Position numbers and translations under genes: made by a program. 64,000 nucleotides of DNA from Echinicola salinicaeni (GTDB lineage: Bacteria; Bacteroidota; Bacteroidia; Cytophagales; Cyclobacteriaceae), in the NCBI RefSeq assembly GCF_014280965.1, contig NZ_JACODZ010000007.1:1-64000 (forward strand), read 5' to 3'. Shown here piece by piece: positions 51,601 to 60,354 of this stretch. Every line of letters begins with the position of its first letter. The first letter of the stretch is position 1. A model generated the notes under the pieces. The model saw nothing but the letters and a program-made list of their open reading frames with translations. It was not told the DNA's origin and made no database searches.

Positions 51601-51655
51601 ACACCAAGCACAAGGCACTCAGAAAGCGAAATTTATTTCTTATCTGTAGTATCAT
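48626..51655 (-). CDS. SusC/RagA-family TonB-dependent transporter without STN domain (PUL3, second pair)
   Basis: 1009 residues. Signal sequence to about residue 32, carboxypeptidase-regulatory-like domain (about 43-117), plug (PVANLSNALAGRLPGLV, VLKDGAANAMFGIFGANKV) and beta-barrel ending VSLGVRVSL. It lacks the STN domain present in the other complete SusC proteins here, so it cannot signal to FecR in the usual way. It also lacks the usual DEVVVxGYG segment: the linker before the plug reads LMWGELPSEYTTEARSSIG. It starts 39 nt after the first SusD gene and is probably under the same sigma factor. Confidence 0.93.
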   Translation of the reverse strand: MILQIRNKFRFLSALCLVLMLGLFTGKQVAFAAKHSYSLGMEDKKVSGKVVNADSEALMGITVTSVNTQEEVETDRLGNFTITVSGDDDSLTIEGAAYISQTITVEDLRGAAYISLESSKTQKADLMWGELPSEYTTEARSSIGMEEVRQSPVANLSNALAGRLPGLVTRQGTGEPGYDGASLYIRGLSTFGNNSIKVFVDGYERDFGQFDPNEIESITVLKDGAANAMFGIFGANKVLMVKTKRGQANQTRINFNTEFGFQSPIDLPEYLDSYQYATLYNEALRNDGLPERFNSEAIEAYRTGSNPWLYPNVNWHDEILKDQSSQQRHNFNISGGNETARYFVSLGMLDQKGLYKYTDLNDGYSTDANYTRYNFRSNIDVDLNPKTAIKLDLAGRLENRNFPGSGSGMIFNNLSGYPPGLFPMLNEDGSIGGNAQYGANPYGLITNTGFVENRSNFFLGTVEASRKLDEIIKGLKFHVGFTMDSYYDQLVSQSKDFAVFQLNQDGTYTQFGNDEPLSGRGQSQRQNSRVGVKTGFDYNRTFGTDHEVMANLVYYQSKYTVNNIPDPYATQLVALRGTYVNKGKYIGQLSMSYSGSENFAPGERFGFFPTVSAGWIASKEDFLKNSSAIDYLKVRGSFGLLGNDQIGGGRFPYLSRYTGGGTVLFGNQDRAGTRREGNLPNLGATWEKAKMGNFGFDLGLVDNHLNISVDAFYERREDILSQLNTIPDLMGAILPASNVGIATNKGFEWDVTWNNETGDLSYFVRALGSFNKSNIVYQDEPFRENDWEYRRGNPINQGFGLTAVGFFEDEADIANSPLQTYGTVKPGDIKYKDLNGDDIIDYRDESAIGKPTLPQLYYGGQIGLSYKGFDISALVQGAGSRGAFILNRATMGFADNAKPTEFVLNRWTPETADTADYPRLSAGDNSNNYRNSTFWLRDVKYLRLKNVELGYTLPGQLTERIGVYKARIYANGYNLLTFDDLDFDPENIQSGISSYPIMKTVSLGVRVSL

Positions 51656-51694
51656 ATATTTCTATTTTAGAGATGAAATACCCGAGACTTGTGC

Positions 51695-53317
51695 CTACCA
51701 CAATGGGTTTTGCTCTAGGTTCTCGTTGATGTTGATTTCTGATTGAGGAATTGGATACAAATTGAACTTAGGCGCATCGTATCTTCTTTCCTGAAAAACG
51801 TTCTTTTCGTAAGTCAGCGATCCATCCGCGTTCTTGGTCATTTTATAACCATACATCGGTCCACCCAGTACTTCACCAATCTTCCATCTTCTTACATCAA
51901 ACCATCTGTGCTCTTCGAAAGCCAATTCTACTTGACGTTCTTTCCAAATCCTTTCTCTCATCTCTGCCTGACTAAGGTTTCTTTCCAAAGCTGGAAGGCT
52001 AACAGTCTGTCTACCCCTGATCATATCCAATGCATCGTAGACCTCTGCTACCGGTCCATTTACTTCGTTCATTGCTTCAGCATAATTGAGGTACATTTCA
52101 CCTAGCCTGAATACAATCCATGTTCTGGTATTATTTTGGAAGTTTTCCTGCACATACTTCTTCAGATTAAAACCTGTGCGCGTTCCGTCTCCTGCTTTTC
52201 CTTGTCCCGGAGGTGGCGTTCTACCATCTTTTCCACCATCCCAAGATTCGTAGGAATCTCCAAACCAGGTATCACCTGGAATAACCACTGTTTGATATAA
52301 TCTAGGATCTCTGTTTTCCAATGGTTGCTCAGGATTATATCCGGAACTAGGATCATCAATGGTCTTTCCGTTTTCCATATCATAAGACTCCACAAAGTTT
52401 ACCGTAGGATTGGTACCTCCCCATCCTCCATTAATATTACCACTTGGTCTGTTCCATGTATCAAAGAAACCATTGCCATAATCTACTCTGGCATAAATGA
52501 TTTCCTCATTAAAAGGCTCAAGGAACAATTCCTGGTAGTCAGGATATAGGGAATACGTCCCCAAATCGATCACATCCTTAGCGGCCTTTGCTGCCGCTTC
52601 CCATCTGCTGGTTTCATTGGAAGGATTATGCAATGGACTGGCAAAATACAATAGCGCCCTTGCTTTCAATGCCATGGCTGCTCCTCGGGTTACTCTTCCC
52701 AAATCAGATGAACCATAAGTGCCCGGTAATATCCCTGATACGGCATCGCACTCACTTACGATGAAATTCACACATTCCTCCATGGTATTACGAGGAAGCG
52801 CAAGATCAGCATCCAAAGACAATAACTCCGTTACCAAAGGCACCCCTCCATATCTCTCTACCAAGGTGAAATAATAATAAGCCCTTAGGAATCTTGCTTC
52901 AGCCTTCATCCTTGTCTTTAGCTCGTCATTGCCAGGAACCTGGTCGATATTTTCCAAGAAAAGGTGTGCCTTTCTAATAAACTGGTATTGACGGCTCCAG
53001 ATATTATCAAATTGGTTAGTGGGAGACCAAGCGCCATTGGTAACAGGCCAGGTACCGGCCCAACTGAAGGAGTTAACGCCTTCATCAGTAGCACTGGCCA
53101 GCATAGCATAACTATAGGTACCTGCTTGAAGACCTGATCTAATTCCCGAGTAAACATTATTCAAGACTTTCTCTGCTTGTAAGATATCACTGAACACGAT
53201 GTCTTTAGTCAAGTCATCTTGCTGAGGTTCGGGATCCAAATATTCAGCACAAGAAGACAAAGCTAAAATCAAGACTGAAAACAGCGTGTATATCTTTATG
53301 TTCAATTTTATATTCAT
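51695..53317 (-). CDS. SusD/RagB-family lipoprotein (PUL3, first pair)
   Basis: 540 residues from the ATG at 53317 (MNIKLNIKIY). A TTG 18 nt upstream also opens the frame but would place Lys-rich residues before the signal. Lipobox ALSSC (Cys23). Typical SusD motifs: EARFLRAYYYFTLVERYGG, RLGEMYLNYAEAMNEVNG, RQVELAFEEHRWFDVRRW. Partner of the STN-containing SusC directly upstream (28 nt). Aligns well with the second SusD of the locus, consistent with duplication of the pair. Confidence 0.93.
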   Translation of the reverse strand: MNIKLNIKIYTLFSVLILALSSCAEYLDPEPQQDDLTKDIVFSDILQAEKVLNNVYSGIRSGLQAGTYSYAMLASATDEGVNSFSWAGTWPVTNGAWSPTNQFDNIWSRQYQFIRKAHLFLENIDQVPGNDELKTRMKAEARFLRAYYYFTLVERYGGVPLVTELLSLDADLALPRNTMEECVNFIVSECDAVSGILPGTYGSSDLGRVTRGAAMALKARALLYFASPLHNPSNETSRWEAAAKAAKDVIDLGTYSLYPDYQELFLEPFNEEIIYARVDYGNGFFDTWNRPSGNINGGWGGTNPTVNFVESYDMENGKTIDDPSSGYNPEQPLENRDPRLYQTVVIPGDTWFGDSYESWDGGKDGRTPPPGQGKAGDGTRTGFNLKKYVQENFQNNTRTWIVFRLGEMYLNYAEAMNEVNGPVAEVYDALDMIRGRQTVSLPALERNLSQAEMRERIWKERQVELAFEEHRWFDVRRWKIGEVLGGPMYGYKMTKNADGSLTYEKNVFQERRYDAPKFNLYPIPQSEININENLEQNPLW

Positions 53318-53345
53318 ATTTTTTAGCTTAAGCAACTTTCAAAAT

Positions 53346-56300
53346 TTAAAATGTAACTGAAAGACCTGCATTGAAGACCCTCATGATAGGATATTGCCAC
53401 CCTCTGAAGTACCTACTTCCCGAGCTATCTCTCATTTCTGGATCTTGCCATTCTACATCATCCCAAGTCAAAAGATTGGTACCATTTACATAAATTCTGC
53501 AATTGCTTGCATTGAATTTCGATAAGAAGCTCTTAGGAAGGGAATAACCGATCTCCAAGTTTTTCAATCTCAAATAAGAAGCGTCTTTCAACCAAAAATC
53601 TGAAACTTGGAAATTATTATTTGCTCCATCTGAAGCACTACTGATCCTAGGATAAGTAGCTGTGTCCTTCGTTTCAGGTGTCCATCTTCCCAAGTGGTGC
53701 TCCATCGCTTTGGCACTATTAAAGAATTCCCAACCAGCTTCTTGAAGAAAATAAGAGCTTCCATTGGCGGCACCTTGGAACAGCATACTGAAGTCAAATC
53801 CTTTATAATCAAAACCTACAGTAGCACCATAAATAATCTCTGGGAACAGCGGATAGCCAATTGGCCCCATATCTTCGGCATTGATGATACCATCACCGTT
53901 CAAATCCTTGTATTTGATATCTCCAGGAAGCACCATTCCAAATGCTGATTGATCAGCCCAGTTGTCAATTTCTTCTTGAGAATCAAAGAAGCCTAAATTC
54001 TGATAACCAAAGATTTGGCCCAGTGGGGTTCCTTCTTCAGACATCCATGGATATTCCGGTGTAGGCTCAGTCAGGTTGCTACGAACGTTTCTCGCATAGG
54101 ACATATTTCCTGTTACGAAATACCCAAAATCGCCAGAAATCCTGTTTCTATGACTTAGTTCAATCTCGAAACCGTTGTTCTCCATCACACCAATATTTAC
54201 CGGAGGAAGAGAAGACTGTCCCAAAATGCCAGAAACATCTCTTCTGGTCATCAAGATATCGTTTCTGCTTTCACGGAATAGATCGAAAACAATTCCGAAT
54301 TTATCTTCATAGAAGAAGGCTTCTATACCAATATTGCTTTTCTTGGCTTTTTCCCAGGTCACCAAGGGGTTACCCAGTTCTGTCTCTCCCAAACCTCCAG
54401 TATTATTTGGGTTCTCCCCAAAAGGATAACCGTCTACACTACCGTATTTATCAGGGAAATACAACCATCTTCTACCTCCAATTCCTGAGTTACCTACCAA
54501 ACCGTAAGAACCTCTCAATTTCAAAAAGCTTACCCAAGGTGCAGAATCCTTGATCCAAGATTCTTCACTGATTACCCAACCAGCAGAGGCCGAAGGGAAG
54601 AAACCAAATCTAAGACCCGGTGCAAAGTTATCCGTACCATTATAGCCCATATTGAACTCGGCCAAGTACTTGTCCTTATATCCATAAGTTACACGACCTA
54701 CTAGGCCTAGCTTAGAAGCTGGCCAGTTGGCATTTCTCCAAGTACGATCTGTATTGAATAAAGCCAAGGCAGAAACAGCATGGTCCTCATCAAATGTCCT
54801 GGCATAATCAATAGCAAATTCAGTATAGAATCTTCTGCTGTTATTATCCCAATCAGATCCAAAGGAAAGCGGAGTCTCTACGCCTGTCTTTGGAATATAA
54901 ACCGGGTTACCATCTTCGTCCAAACTATATCTCACTTCCATGAATGACTTTGTCCATCGCTCATTATACCTATAGACATTATCATAAGCACCCATGGCCC
55001 TGGCAGACAAACCTTCCGTAATAAAGTCAAGTTTATGGTTAAGCTTTACGGTCAACTCAAATGTATTCAAATACTGTCTGTTATAACCAGATTGGGTTAC
55101 CTGCCCTACAGGATTGGCACCTACATTGGATGCAGCAAGAGAACCATCAGGATTGTAAACAGAAGACTCATAAGGCTTCAATCTGGCCATTCCTGAGAAA
55201 ATGGTCCCTAAACCAATTGCAGGTCCATTTCTAATTTCTCTCCTACCAGCCAAGTTCACAGAAGCTGTAAAATCATTGGTCACATCAAAGTCCAAATTAG
55301 AACGGAAATTATAACGTTGGAACCTATCAGTAGCATCGTAATCAGGCGTTTTGGCATCCTTATAAAGACCTCTCTGAGTCAAATAACTACCTGAAACAAA
55401 ATACCTGGCCGTTTTGGTACCTCCACTAATTTTAATATTTGCTTGTGATTGTGGAGCAGAACTGTTCAACACCGCATCATACCAGTCTGTATTTGGATAA
55501 AGATAAGGATCTGAACCTGTTCTGAACTTTTCCAATTCCTCATCAGAGAACAATGCCTCTTGCCCCTCATTTCTTAATCCCTCATTCATCAACATGGCCG
55601 TATTATAGGAGTCCAAATAATCAGGCAATTGTGTAGGGGATTGAGTAGCCTGGTTGAAAGTTGCCGTTACTTTAGGCTTACCAATCTCACCTCTTTTGGT
55701 AGTAATCAAGATTACACCATTGGCACCACGTACACCAAAAACCGCCGTCGCTGAGGCATCCTTCAAAATCGATATGGTCTCTACTTCATTTGGGTCAATC
55801 TGATTAAAGGGTCTTTCCACACCATCTACTAAAACCAAAGGATCTGCGTTATTGGTCGTACCCACACCACGAATCCTAATGGTCGGAGCATCAGAACCTG
55901 GCGCACCACCTCTTTGCTGAACAATCAAACCCGGCAATCTACCACCAAGGGCATTACCAAGGTTAGCTGTTGGTGACTGCAAAAGGTCTTTGGTATCAAT
56001 GGAATTAACCGCTCCTACCAAAGTCGCTTTTTTCTGCATACCATAACCTACCACAACCACTTCGTCCAAGCCCATGGTATTTTGGGAAAGCTTCACTTCA
56101 ATAGAACTTCTTCCATTTACGGGAACTTCCATTGGTTCAAAACCTACAAACCTCACAATAAGGACGCCGTCCTCAGGCACATCTTCCAAAACAAACTTGC
56201 CATCAAGATCAGTAATGGTTCCTGTAGAGGTTCCCTTGATGAGGATATTGGCTCCTGGAATTGGAAAATCCTGATCATCATAAACAGTACCGGTTACTTT

Positions 56301-56696
56301 GATACCCGCTACAATTTCCTGGGTATCATTTTCCTTTTGGCTAACATGGATAGTTTTATTGACCTGCTTGAACTTAAGTCCATAATCCTTTGACAAATTC
56401 TCCAGTAAAACCAGAACAGATTGATCGTCAACATTGACTGTTACAGCAGAAATTTTCTTATCCAATTGGTCCTCGTATGCAAAGAAAAGCCCTGTTCTTT
56501 CGCCAACCTCACGCAATACTTGAGTAATAGGCTTACCTGCAGACCTTAAGGTGACTTTCATTTTTGCAATATCCACCTGTCTCCTTTCAACCGCACCATA
56601 TGCATATTGGCTGGCATAAATCGGAGAAATCAGCATCATACAAAAAGCAAAAACACATAGGGCAGTACTGAGCTCCTTACGTATAAATTTTTCCAT
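53346..56696 (-). CDS. SusC/RagA-family TonB-dependent transporter with STN sensor domain (PUL3, first pair)
   Basis: 1116 residues. Signal sequence (to about 29), STN domain (about 56-118, PITQVLREVGERTGLFF), carboxypeptidase-regulatory-like domain (about 132-203), DEVVVVGYG (211-219), plug (PTANLGNALGGRLPGL, ILKDASATAVFGVRGANGV), barrel ending NAGLSVTF. As the only STN-bearing transporter in PUL3 it should report substrate to the FecR protein encoded upstream and set expression of both SusCD pairs. Confidence 0.94.
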   Translation of the reverse strand: MEKFIRKELSTALCVFAFCMMLISPIYASQYAYGAVERRQVDIAKMKVTLRSAGKPITQVLREVGERTGLFFAYEDQLDKKISAVTVNVDDQSVLVLLENLSKDYGLKFKQVNKTIHVSQKENDTQEIVAGIKVTGTVYDDQDFPIPGANILIKGTSTGTITDLDGKFVLEDVPEDGVLIVRFVGFEPMEVPVNGRSSIEVKLSQNTMGLDEVVVVGYGMQKKATLVGAVNSIDTKDLLQSPTANLGNALGGRLPGLIVQQRGGAPGSDAPTIRIRGVGTTNNADPLVLVDGVERPFNQIDPNEVETISILKDASATAVFGVRGANGVILITTKRGEIGKPKVTATFNQATQSPTQLPDYLDSYNTAMLMNEGLRNEGQEALFSDEELEKFRTGSDPYLYPNTDWYDAVLNSSAPQSQANIKISGGTKTARYFVSGSYLTQRGLYKDAKTPDYDATDRFQRYNFRSNLDFDVTNDFTASVNLAGRREIRNGPAIGLGTIFSGMARLKPYESSVYNPDGSLAASNVGANPVGQVTQSGYNRQYLNTFELTVKLNHKLDFITEGLSARAMGAYDNVYRYNERWTKSFMEVRYSLDEDGNPVYIPKTGVETPLSFGSDWDNNSRRFYTEFAIDYARTFDEDHAVSALALFNTDRTWRNANWPASKLGLVGRVTYGYKDKYLAEFNMGYNGTDNFAPGLRFGFFPSASAGWVISEESWIKDSAPWVSFLKLRGSYGLVGNSGIGGRRWLYFPDKYGSVDGYPFGENPNNTGGLGETELGNPLVTWEKAKKSNIGIEAFFYEDKFGIVFDLFRESRNDILMTRRDVSGILGQSSLPPVNIGVMENNGFEIELSHRNRISGDFGYFVTGNMSYARNVRSNLTEPTPEYPWMSEEGTPLGQIFGYQNLGFFDSQEEIDNWADQSAFGMVLPGDIKYKDLNGDGIINAEDMGPIGYPLFPEIIYGATVGFDYKGFDFSMLFQGAANGSSYFLQEAGWEFFNSAKAMEHHLGRWTPETKDTATYPRISSASDGANNNFQVSDFWLKDASYLRLKNLEIGYSLPKSFLSKFNASNCRIYVNGTNLLTWDDVEWQDPEMRDSSGSRYFRGWQYPIMRVFNAGLSVTF

Positions 56697-56735
56697 AAAT
56701 TAATTCTTATTAGTTTCTAAATGATGTGCATTAAT

Positions 56736-56758
56736 ACCTGATGAATAAAATATCAGGT
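56736..56758. other. Hairpin between fecR and susC of PUL3
   Basis: Perfect 7-bp stem ACCTGAT/ATCAGGT with a 9-nt loop, in the 133-nt gap after fecR. No T run follows, so it is not a terminator. Position matches the hairpin at 29644-29672 in PUL2. Confidence 0.35.
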
Positions 56759-56829
56759 GACGGCCATGCAAATGGCAAAGGTGATTTTTCATAGGCAATA
56801 ACATTTTTATTTATAGGTTTATATTCGTT

Positions 56830-57879
56830 CTATTTTCTGATCGTGACTTGCTTATTCTCTATTTGAAATTGAAAATGTTTGGTATAACTGATGCCCTTTA
56901 GGATATTTTCAAGGGATTCATTTTCATAATGGCCACTGAAAGTCCCAGATAATTCCACCCCTTTTTGGACTTCTATATCCACACCATACCATTCTTCCAA
57001 ATCCTTAAAGACTTCGGCATATTTTTGCTGTTCAAAAACAATGACACCGTCTTTCCATCCCGACAAAAATGCGGCATCCACATTTGTTTTGATGAGCTCC
57101 TTTTTATCGACACTTAAGCTTACCCTTTCAGATGGCAACACCAATTCAGAAATTCCCTCATGCGTTTCCACTGCCACCTTTCCTGTTAATACCGTCACCT
57201 GCTGAACATTGGACTCACTATAGGCATCTACATCAAAAGAGGTCCCCAGTACCTTGACATTAAATTCATGAGTACTCACATTAAAAGGTTTGGATTCATT
57301 CCTGGTAACATCAAAAAATCCTTGCCCGACCAGCTTCACCTCCCTTAGACTGTCCGAAAATGTGGAAGGAAAACTCAATTCACTGGATGAGTTTAGTTTA
57401 ACTTTCGTACCATCTGGAAGAAAAAATGTTGATTTGGCACCTTTCGCAGTTTTCTTGGTGATCCAAACGATTTGTTCTGACTCGTCTTCAACATGCTGTA
57501 ATTCAAAATAGCTTGTTGCGGTAAAAAGTAATACCAAAGCCAAACAAGCTGCTAGCATTACTGCAGTACCCCTGTCTATTTTGAACAGGCGAAACTTCTT
57601 CCTATTATCTTTTAAAGCAACTTTCCTTTTTCGGTCCTGATGGTGGACCATAACATGGTCCAGGATGGATTCCAATTTCTCATCATCTCTTCCTTTCTCT
57701 TCCTCTTGGGAAAATGAAAGCAATACATCCTTGGCTCTTGAAAAAATCAAAACCTTATCAGGATGGTTTTTCAACCACCTATTCCAATAGCGCTCAGATT
57801 CCTCATTTGGATGAAGGACCCATTGAACGAAAAAATCATTCTCTAAAAAATCTACTTCTGTTTTTGGATTAAATTCCAT
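56830..57879 (-). CDS. FecR-family anti-sigma factor (PUL3)
   Basis: 349 residues: cytoplasmic part (FFVQWVLHPNEESERYWNRWL), one membrane span at about 103-125, FecR domain (FFLPDGTKVKLNSSSELSFP, LVGQGFFDVTRNE) and DUF4974-type C-terminus (LEEWYGVDIEVQKGVELSG, GHYENESLENILKGISY). Paralogue of the PUL1 FecR protein over its whole length (for example SFPxxFSDSLREVKL in both). Its partners should be the sigma factor at 58134-58799 and the STN domain of SusC at 53346-56696. Confidence 0.92.
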   Translation of the reverse strand: MEFNPKTEVDFLENDFFVQWVLHPNEESERYWNRWLKNHPDKVLIFSRAKDVLLSFSQEEEKGRDDEKLESILDHVMVHHQDRKRKVALKDNRKKFRLFKIDRGTAVMLAACLALVLLFTATSYFELQHVEDESEQIVWITKKTAKGAKSTFFLPDGTKVKLNSSSELSFPSTFSDSLREVKLVGQGFFDVTRNESKPFNVSTHEFNVKVLGTSFDVDAYSESNVQQVTVLTGKVAVETHEGISELVLPSERVSLSVDKKELIKTNVDAAFLSGWKDGVIVFEQQKYAEVFKDLEEWYGVDIEVQKGVELSGTFSGHYENESLENILKGISYTKHFQFQIENKQVTIRK

Positions 57880-58133
57880 TGATCTCTTGACTGTATTTTT
57901 AACTCCTTATTTATAAAGTGCAGGTATTAAAAAAAACAACCACTAAAAAATTTCATTTTTTTTACGATTTTTAAATATTATCGTAAGCATTCAACAAATA
58001 CATGGTTGAATTCAAAACAAAACAACAAATCAATTAATATAAAATACGGTTTTAAAAGATTAGTTGAAATAATGTTTTAAATAACAAAAATATTTAACTT
58101 AAAATAAGGATATATTCAGAAGCAATTTGAAAG

Positions 58134-58799
58134 CTAAATTATTCCCGCGAAGACAAATACAATAAAAGAATAAATGGACTTTTTCAGAGGGGCCAACACT
58201 TTATTCAGCCGAGCAAGGGAACGGTACATCATCGTCCTAACAGTTTTGGCATTTGCCAGTTCCATCATGGAAGCGATCTGTTCATAACTCATCCCTTCAA
58301 AAAACCTCAAGTTCAACATTTCCCTCTGCCGGGCTGGCAACTGGTTAACCGCATTCATGATCACCTTTTTATGCCGCTCACTGATAATTTCATGGACAGG
58401 GTGATATCCATTATTCATATTGATCAAAAAGCCTTCAAAATCATCATTATCGGGATTTATCACCTTTTTGTCCTTTTCAAGCGCCTTCATTAGGGTTCTC
58501 CTAAAAACCGAAAAAAGATAAAACTTCACTGATTTGGCTACTGATAATTTTTCGCGGGCATCCACCAAATAGATAAACACATCTTGGATGGTATCGTATA
58601 TCAGCTCATCACATTGAGTGAATTGCCTTCCATAATTAAAAAGTTTTTTTGAATAGATACGGTAAATATCAGCCAGGGCCTTGTCACTTCCTCTTAAAAA
58701 CTCCACCCATAACAATCCCTCCAATTCCTTTTTTTCTTCAAAGAATGGGCTTTTGGGTTTATGAGGAGTTTCAGAATAAAGTGCTTGATGACTTTTCAT
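58134..58799 (-). CDS. RNA polymerase ECF-type sigma factor with hydrophobic C-terminal tail (PUL3)
   Basis: 221 residues. Region 2: DTIQDVFIYLVDAREKLS. Region 4: LPARQREMLNLRFFEGMSY and the helix-turn-helix YEQIASMMELANAKTVRTMM. C-terminal hydrophobic tail (KSIYSFIVFVFAGII). Close paralogue of the PUL1 sigma factor: the recognition helix ELANAKTVRTM is identical, so the two may share target promoters. The best promoter match in the window lies about 40 nt upstream. Confidence 0.93.
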   Translation of the reverse strand: MKSHQALYSETPHKPKSPFFEEKKELEGLLWVEFLRGSDKALADIYRIYSKKLFNYGRQFTQCDELIYDTIQDVFIYLVDAREKLSVAKSVKFYLFSVFRRTLMKALEKDKKVINPDNDDFEGFLINMNNGYHPVHEIISERHKKVIMNAVNQLPARQREMLNLRFFEGMSYEQIASMMELANAKTVRTMMYRSLARLNKVLAPLKKSIYSFIVFVFAGII

Positions 58800-58838
58800 T
58801 ACCTTCTTTTGAGAAATATTTTATTTATCAAATACTTT

Positions 58839-58869
58839 CAAATATAAAAACAATAATTCTTAATCAAAA
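58839..58869 (-). promoter_or_regulatory. Predicted Bacteroidetes-type promoter of the PUL3 sigma gene
   Basis: Minus strand: TTTTG, 18-nt spacer, TATATTTG. The second box is a perfect TAnnTTTG. It ends 39 nt before the sigma start. Spacing equals that of the PUL2 sigma promoter. Confidence 0.6.
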
Positions 58870-59428
58870 TTTAACAATAGGTTTAAATTAGGTTTCGAAA
58901 GAAATCACTATTGAGTATTCATATTAGCAAAAAAAGAACCATATTCCTCTATAGTATTCCTTTTCTAAACATGGTTAAGTCAATCCACCATCTGCTCTTG
59001 ATAAAATATAAAATGCTCTCATCCTGATTGTACACAAAAATTAAAACCAATATTTTCCAAAAGCCTCCTATTTTATTCAAGAAAGCCAAAAAGAACATTT
59101 TCAATAAAGACACGTATTTAACTCAGAAGCCGTAATTGACTTTTAATCTAATTAGTAGAAAACCCATTATTATTGTCCTCTATAAAAGGACTTTTCATTA
59201 TATAATTTTATATCTCATAAAAGAACTACCTTTTAACTCAAATAATTTTTAATCATTTTTTCAATAAGCACATAAATACAGAAAAATCATCACGTAATGG
59301 TCCACACGAATCAGACACAAGAAAAACCCGATGTTTCAATAGATTTATCAACAGCTAATAGCCTTTAGATTCATTGCGGAAATAAAATTTTATCAATCCT
59401 TATTTAATTTTAATTAAACAATTTTTAA
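58870..59428. other. AT-rich intergenic region without a recognisable gene
   Basis: About 560 nt between the divergent sigma gene and the small secreted protein gene. Apart from the sigma promoter at its edge I see only short weak hairpins and no coding frame, RNA gene or repeat. The start of the next gene is preceded by AT-rich sequence (TTTTTAAATG), usual for Bacteroidetes translation starts. Confidence 0.5.
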
Positions 59429-60019
59429 ATGACTAAATCAATATTATCATTAACATTCCTTTTTTTAAGCTTATTGCAAGCAGCATTCGGGCAGGAAAAA
59501 AATAAAGTCGATCAATTTAAAGAACACATTAATAATCTAGGTCTAAAGTTTCATCTACCAAATAATTACACCTTTAGTGAATCAAAAGGATCCTTTACCT
59601 GTGGAGATCACAAATTATCTAGTACCATACTCCTAATTGTAAAAAACAGCTCTGACGATGTAAGAATAGGGTTTACATTTATAGAAAATAGCCATAAAAT
59701 GGAAAAATCTATTCAAAAAATTTCACCTTCATATGATACAAATAAATCTTATTTAATTTCTGCAAAACTAAAGGCTGACACCATTAATTCTAACCTGATT
59801 TTTTATGACAAATCGATATTAGAAAAATTAGGTTTTGACGATGGTGGAGAGTATTCTAGAAATTGCCCACTGCCCTTTGCTCAAAAGTACCCCTTTAATA
59901 GAACTGTTTTCTTTCATAAAGACTATGTCGCAGACTTTGAAATAACATTTTTTGCACTAACTAAGGAAAAATTAGAAATCGAATTAAACAGATTGAAATA
60001 TATTCTCATCTCAGAATAA
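59429..60019 (+). CDS. Small secreted protein of unknown function
   Basis: 196 residues with a clear signal peptide (SILSLTFLFLSLLQAAFG, cut near residue 22). The mature part is Lys- and Ser-rich with four beta-rich stretches and two Cys (SFTCGDHK, SRNCPLPF). I do not recognise a family. Base composition is more AT-rich than in the surrounding PUL genes, and it stands alone on the plus strand between two minus-strand PULs, which suggests it was acquired separately. A broken partial copy of its 3' end follows at 60042-60157. Confidence 0.75.
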   Translation: MTKSILSLTFLFLSLLQAAFGQEKNKVDQFKEHINNLGLKFHLPNNYTFSESKGSFTCGDHKLSSTILLIVKNSSDDVRIGFTFIENSHKMEKSIQKISPSYDTNKSYLISAKLKADTINSNLIFYDKSILEKLGFDDGGEYSRNCPLPFAQKYPFNRTVFFHKDYVADFEITFFALTKEKLEIELNRLKYILISE

Positions 60020-60041
60020 CAATTTGTAATACAAACCCTGA

Positions 60042-60157
60042 ACTATTTTCTACCAAAAGGAGGAGGTAGCCGATATTGAAATGACGATTTTCGCAATAAC
60101 CAAGGAAAACTCGAATTAGACATCAATAATTTAAAACAAACAATTACTTCAAAATAG
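60042..60157 (+). pseudogene. Frameshifted fragment of a second copy of the 59429-60019 gene
   Basis: The plus strand from 60042 encodes TIFYQKEEVADIEMTIFAITKE, matching the end of the neighbouring protein (TVFFHKDYVADFEITFFALTKE). After the Lys codon one base is missing, and the next frame continues LELDINNLKQTITSK then stop, matching LEIELNRLKYILISE. Only about 38 codons remain. This is a tandem duplication remnant. Confidence 0.75.
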
Positions 60158-60301
60158 GACAATCACTTGATTATCAATCAACACACAAGATTAATATCAA
60201 GCTGAACTGGCCCATTATGACTATTATGGGTTATATCCAGAAATAGCCATAATAAGGAGATCACTAAAGAGACTTTCTTATATACCTAGTGGAAACAAAA
60301 A

Positions 60302-60332
60302 AAAGCTGCCCCAAACTATTTGGAGCAGCTTT
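60302..60332 (-). terminator. Rho-independent terminator after the PUL4 DUF1735-F5/8C gene
   Basis: A 14-bp stem with one G-T pair on the minus strand (60302-60315 with 60319-60332) and a 3-nt loop is followed by a run of eight T. It lies 22 nt after the stop. Confidence 0.9.
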
Positions 60333-60354
60333 CTCAATAAACTACTAGATAAAA

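Noticed and set aside
58970-59240. Possible small RNA or short gene in the gap before 59429
   Set aside because: Only a 5-bp hairpin near 59170 and no conserved-looking structure or start codon with adequate frame.
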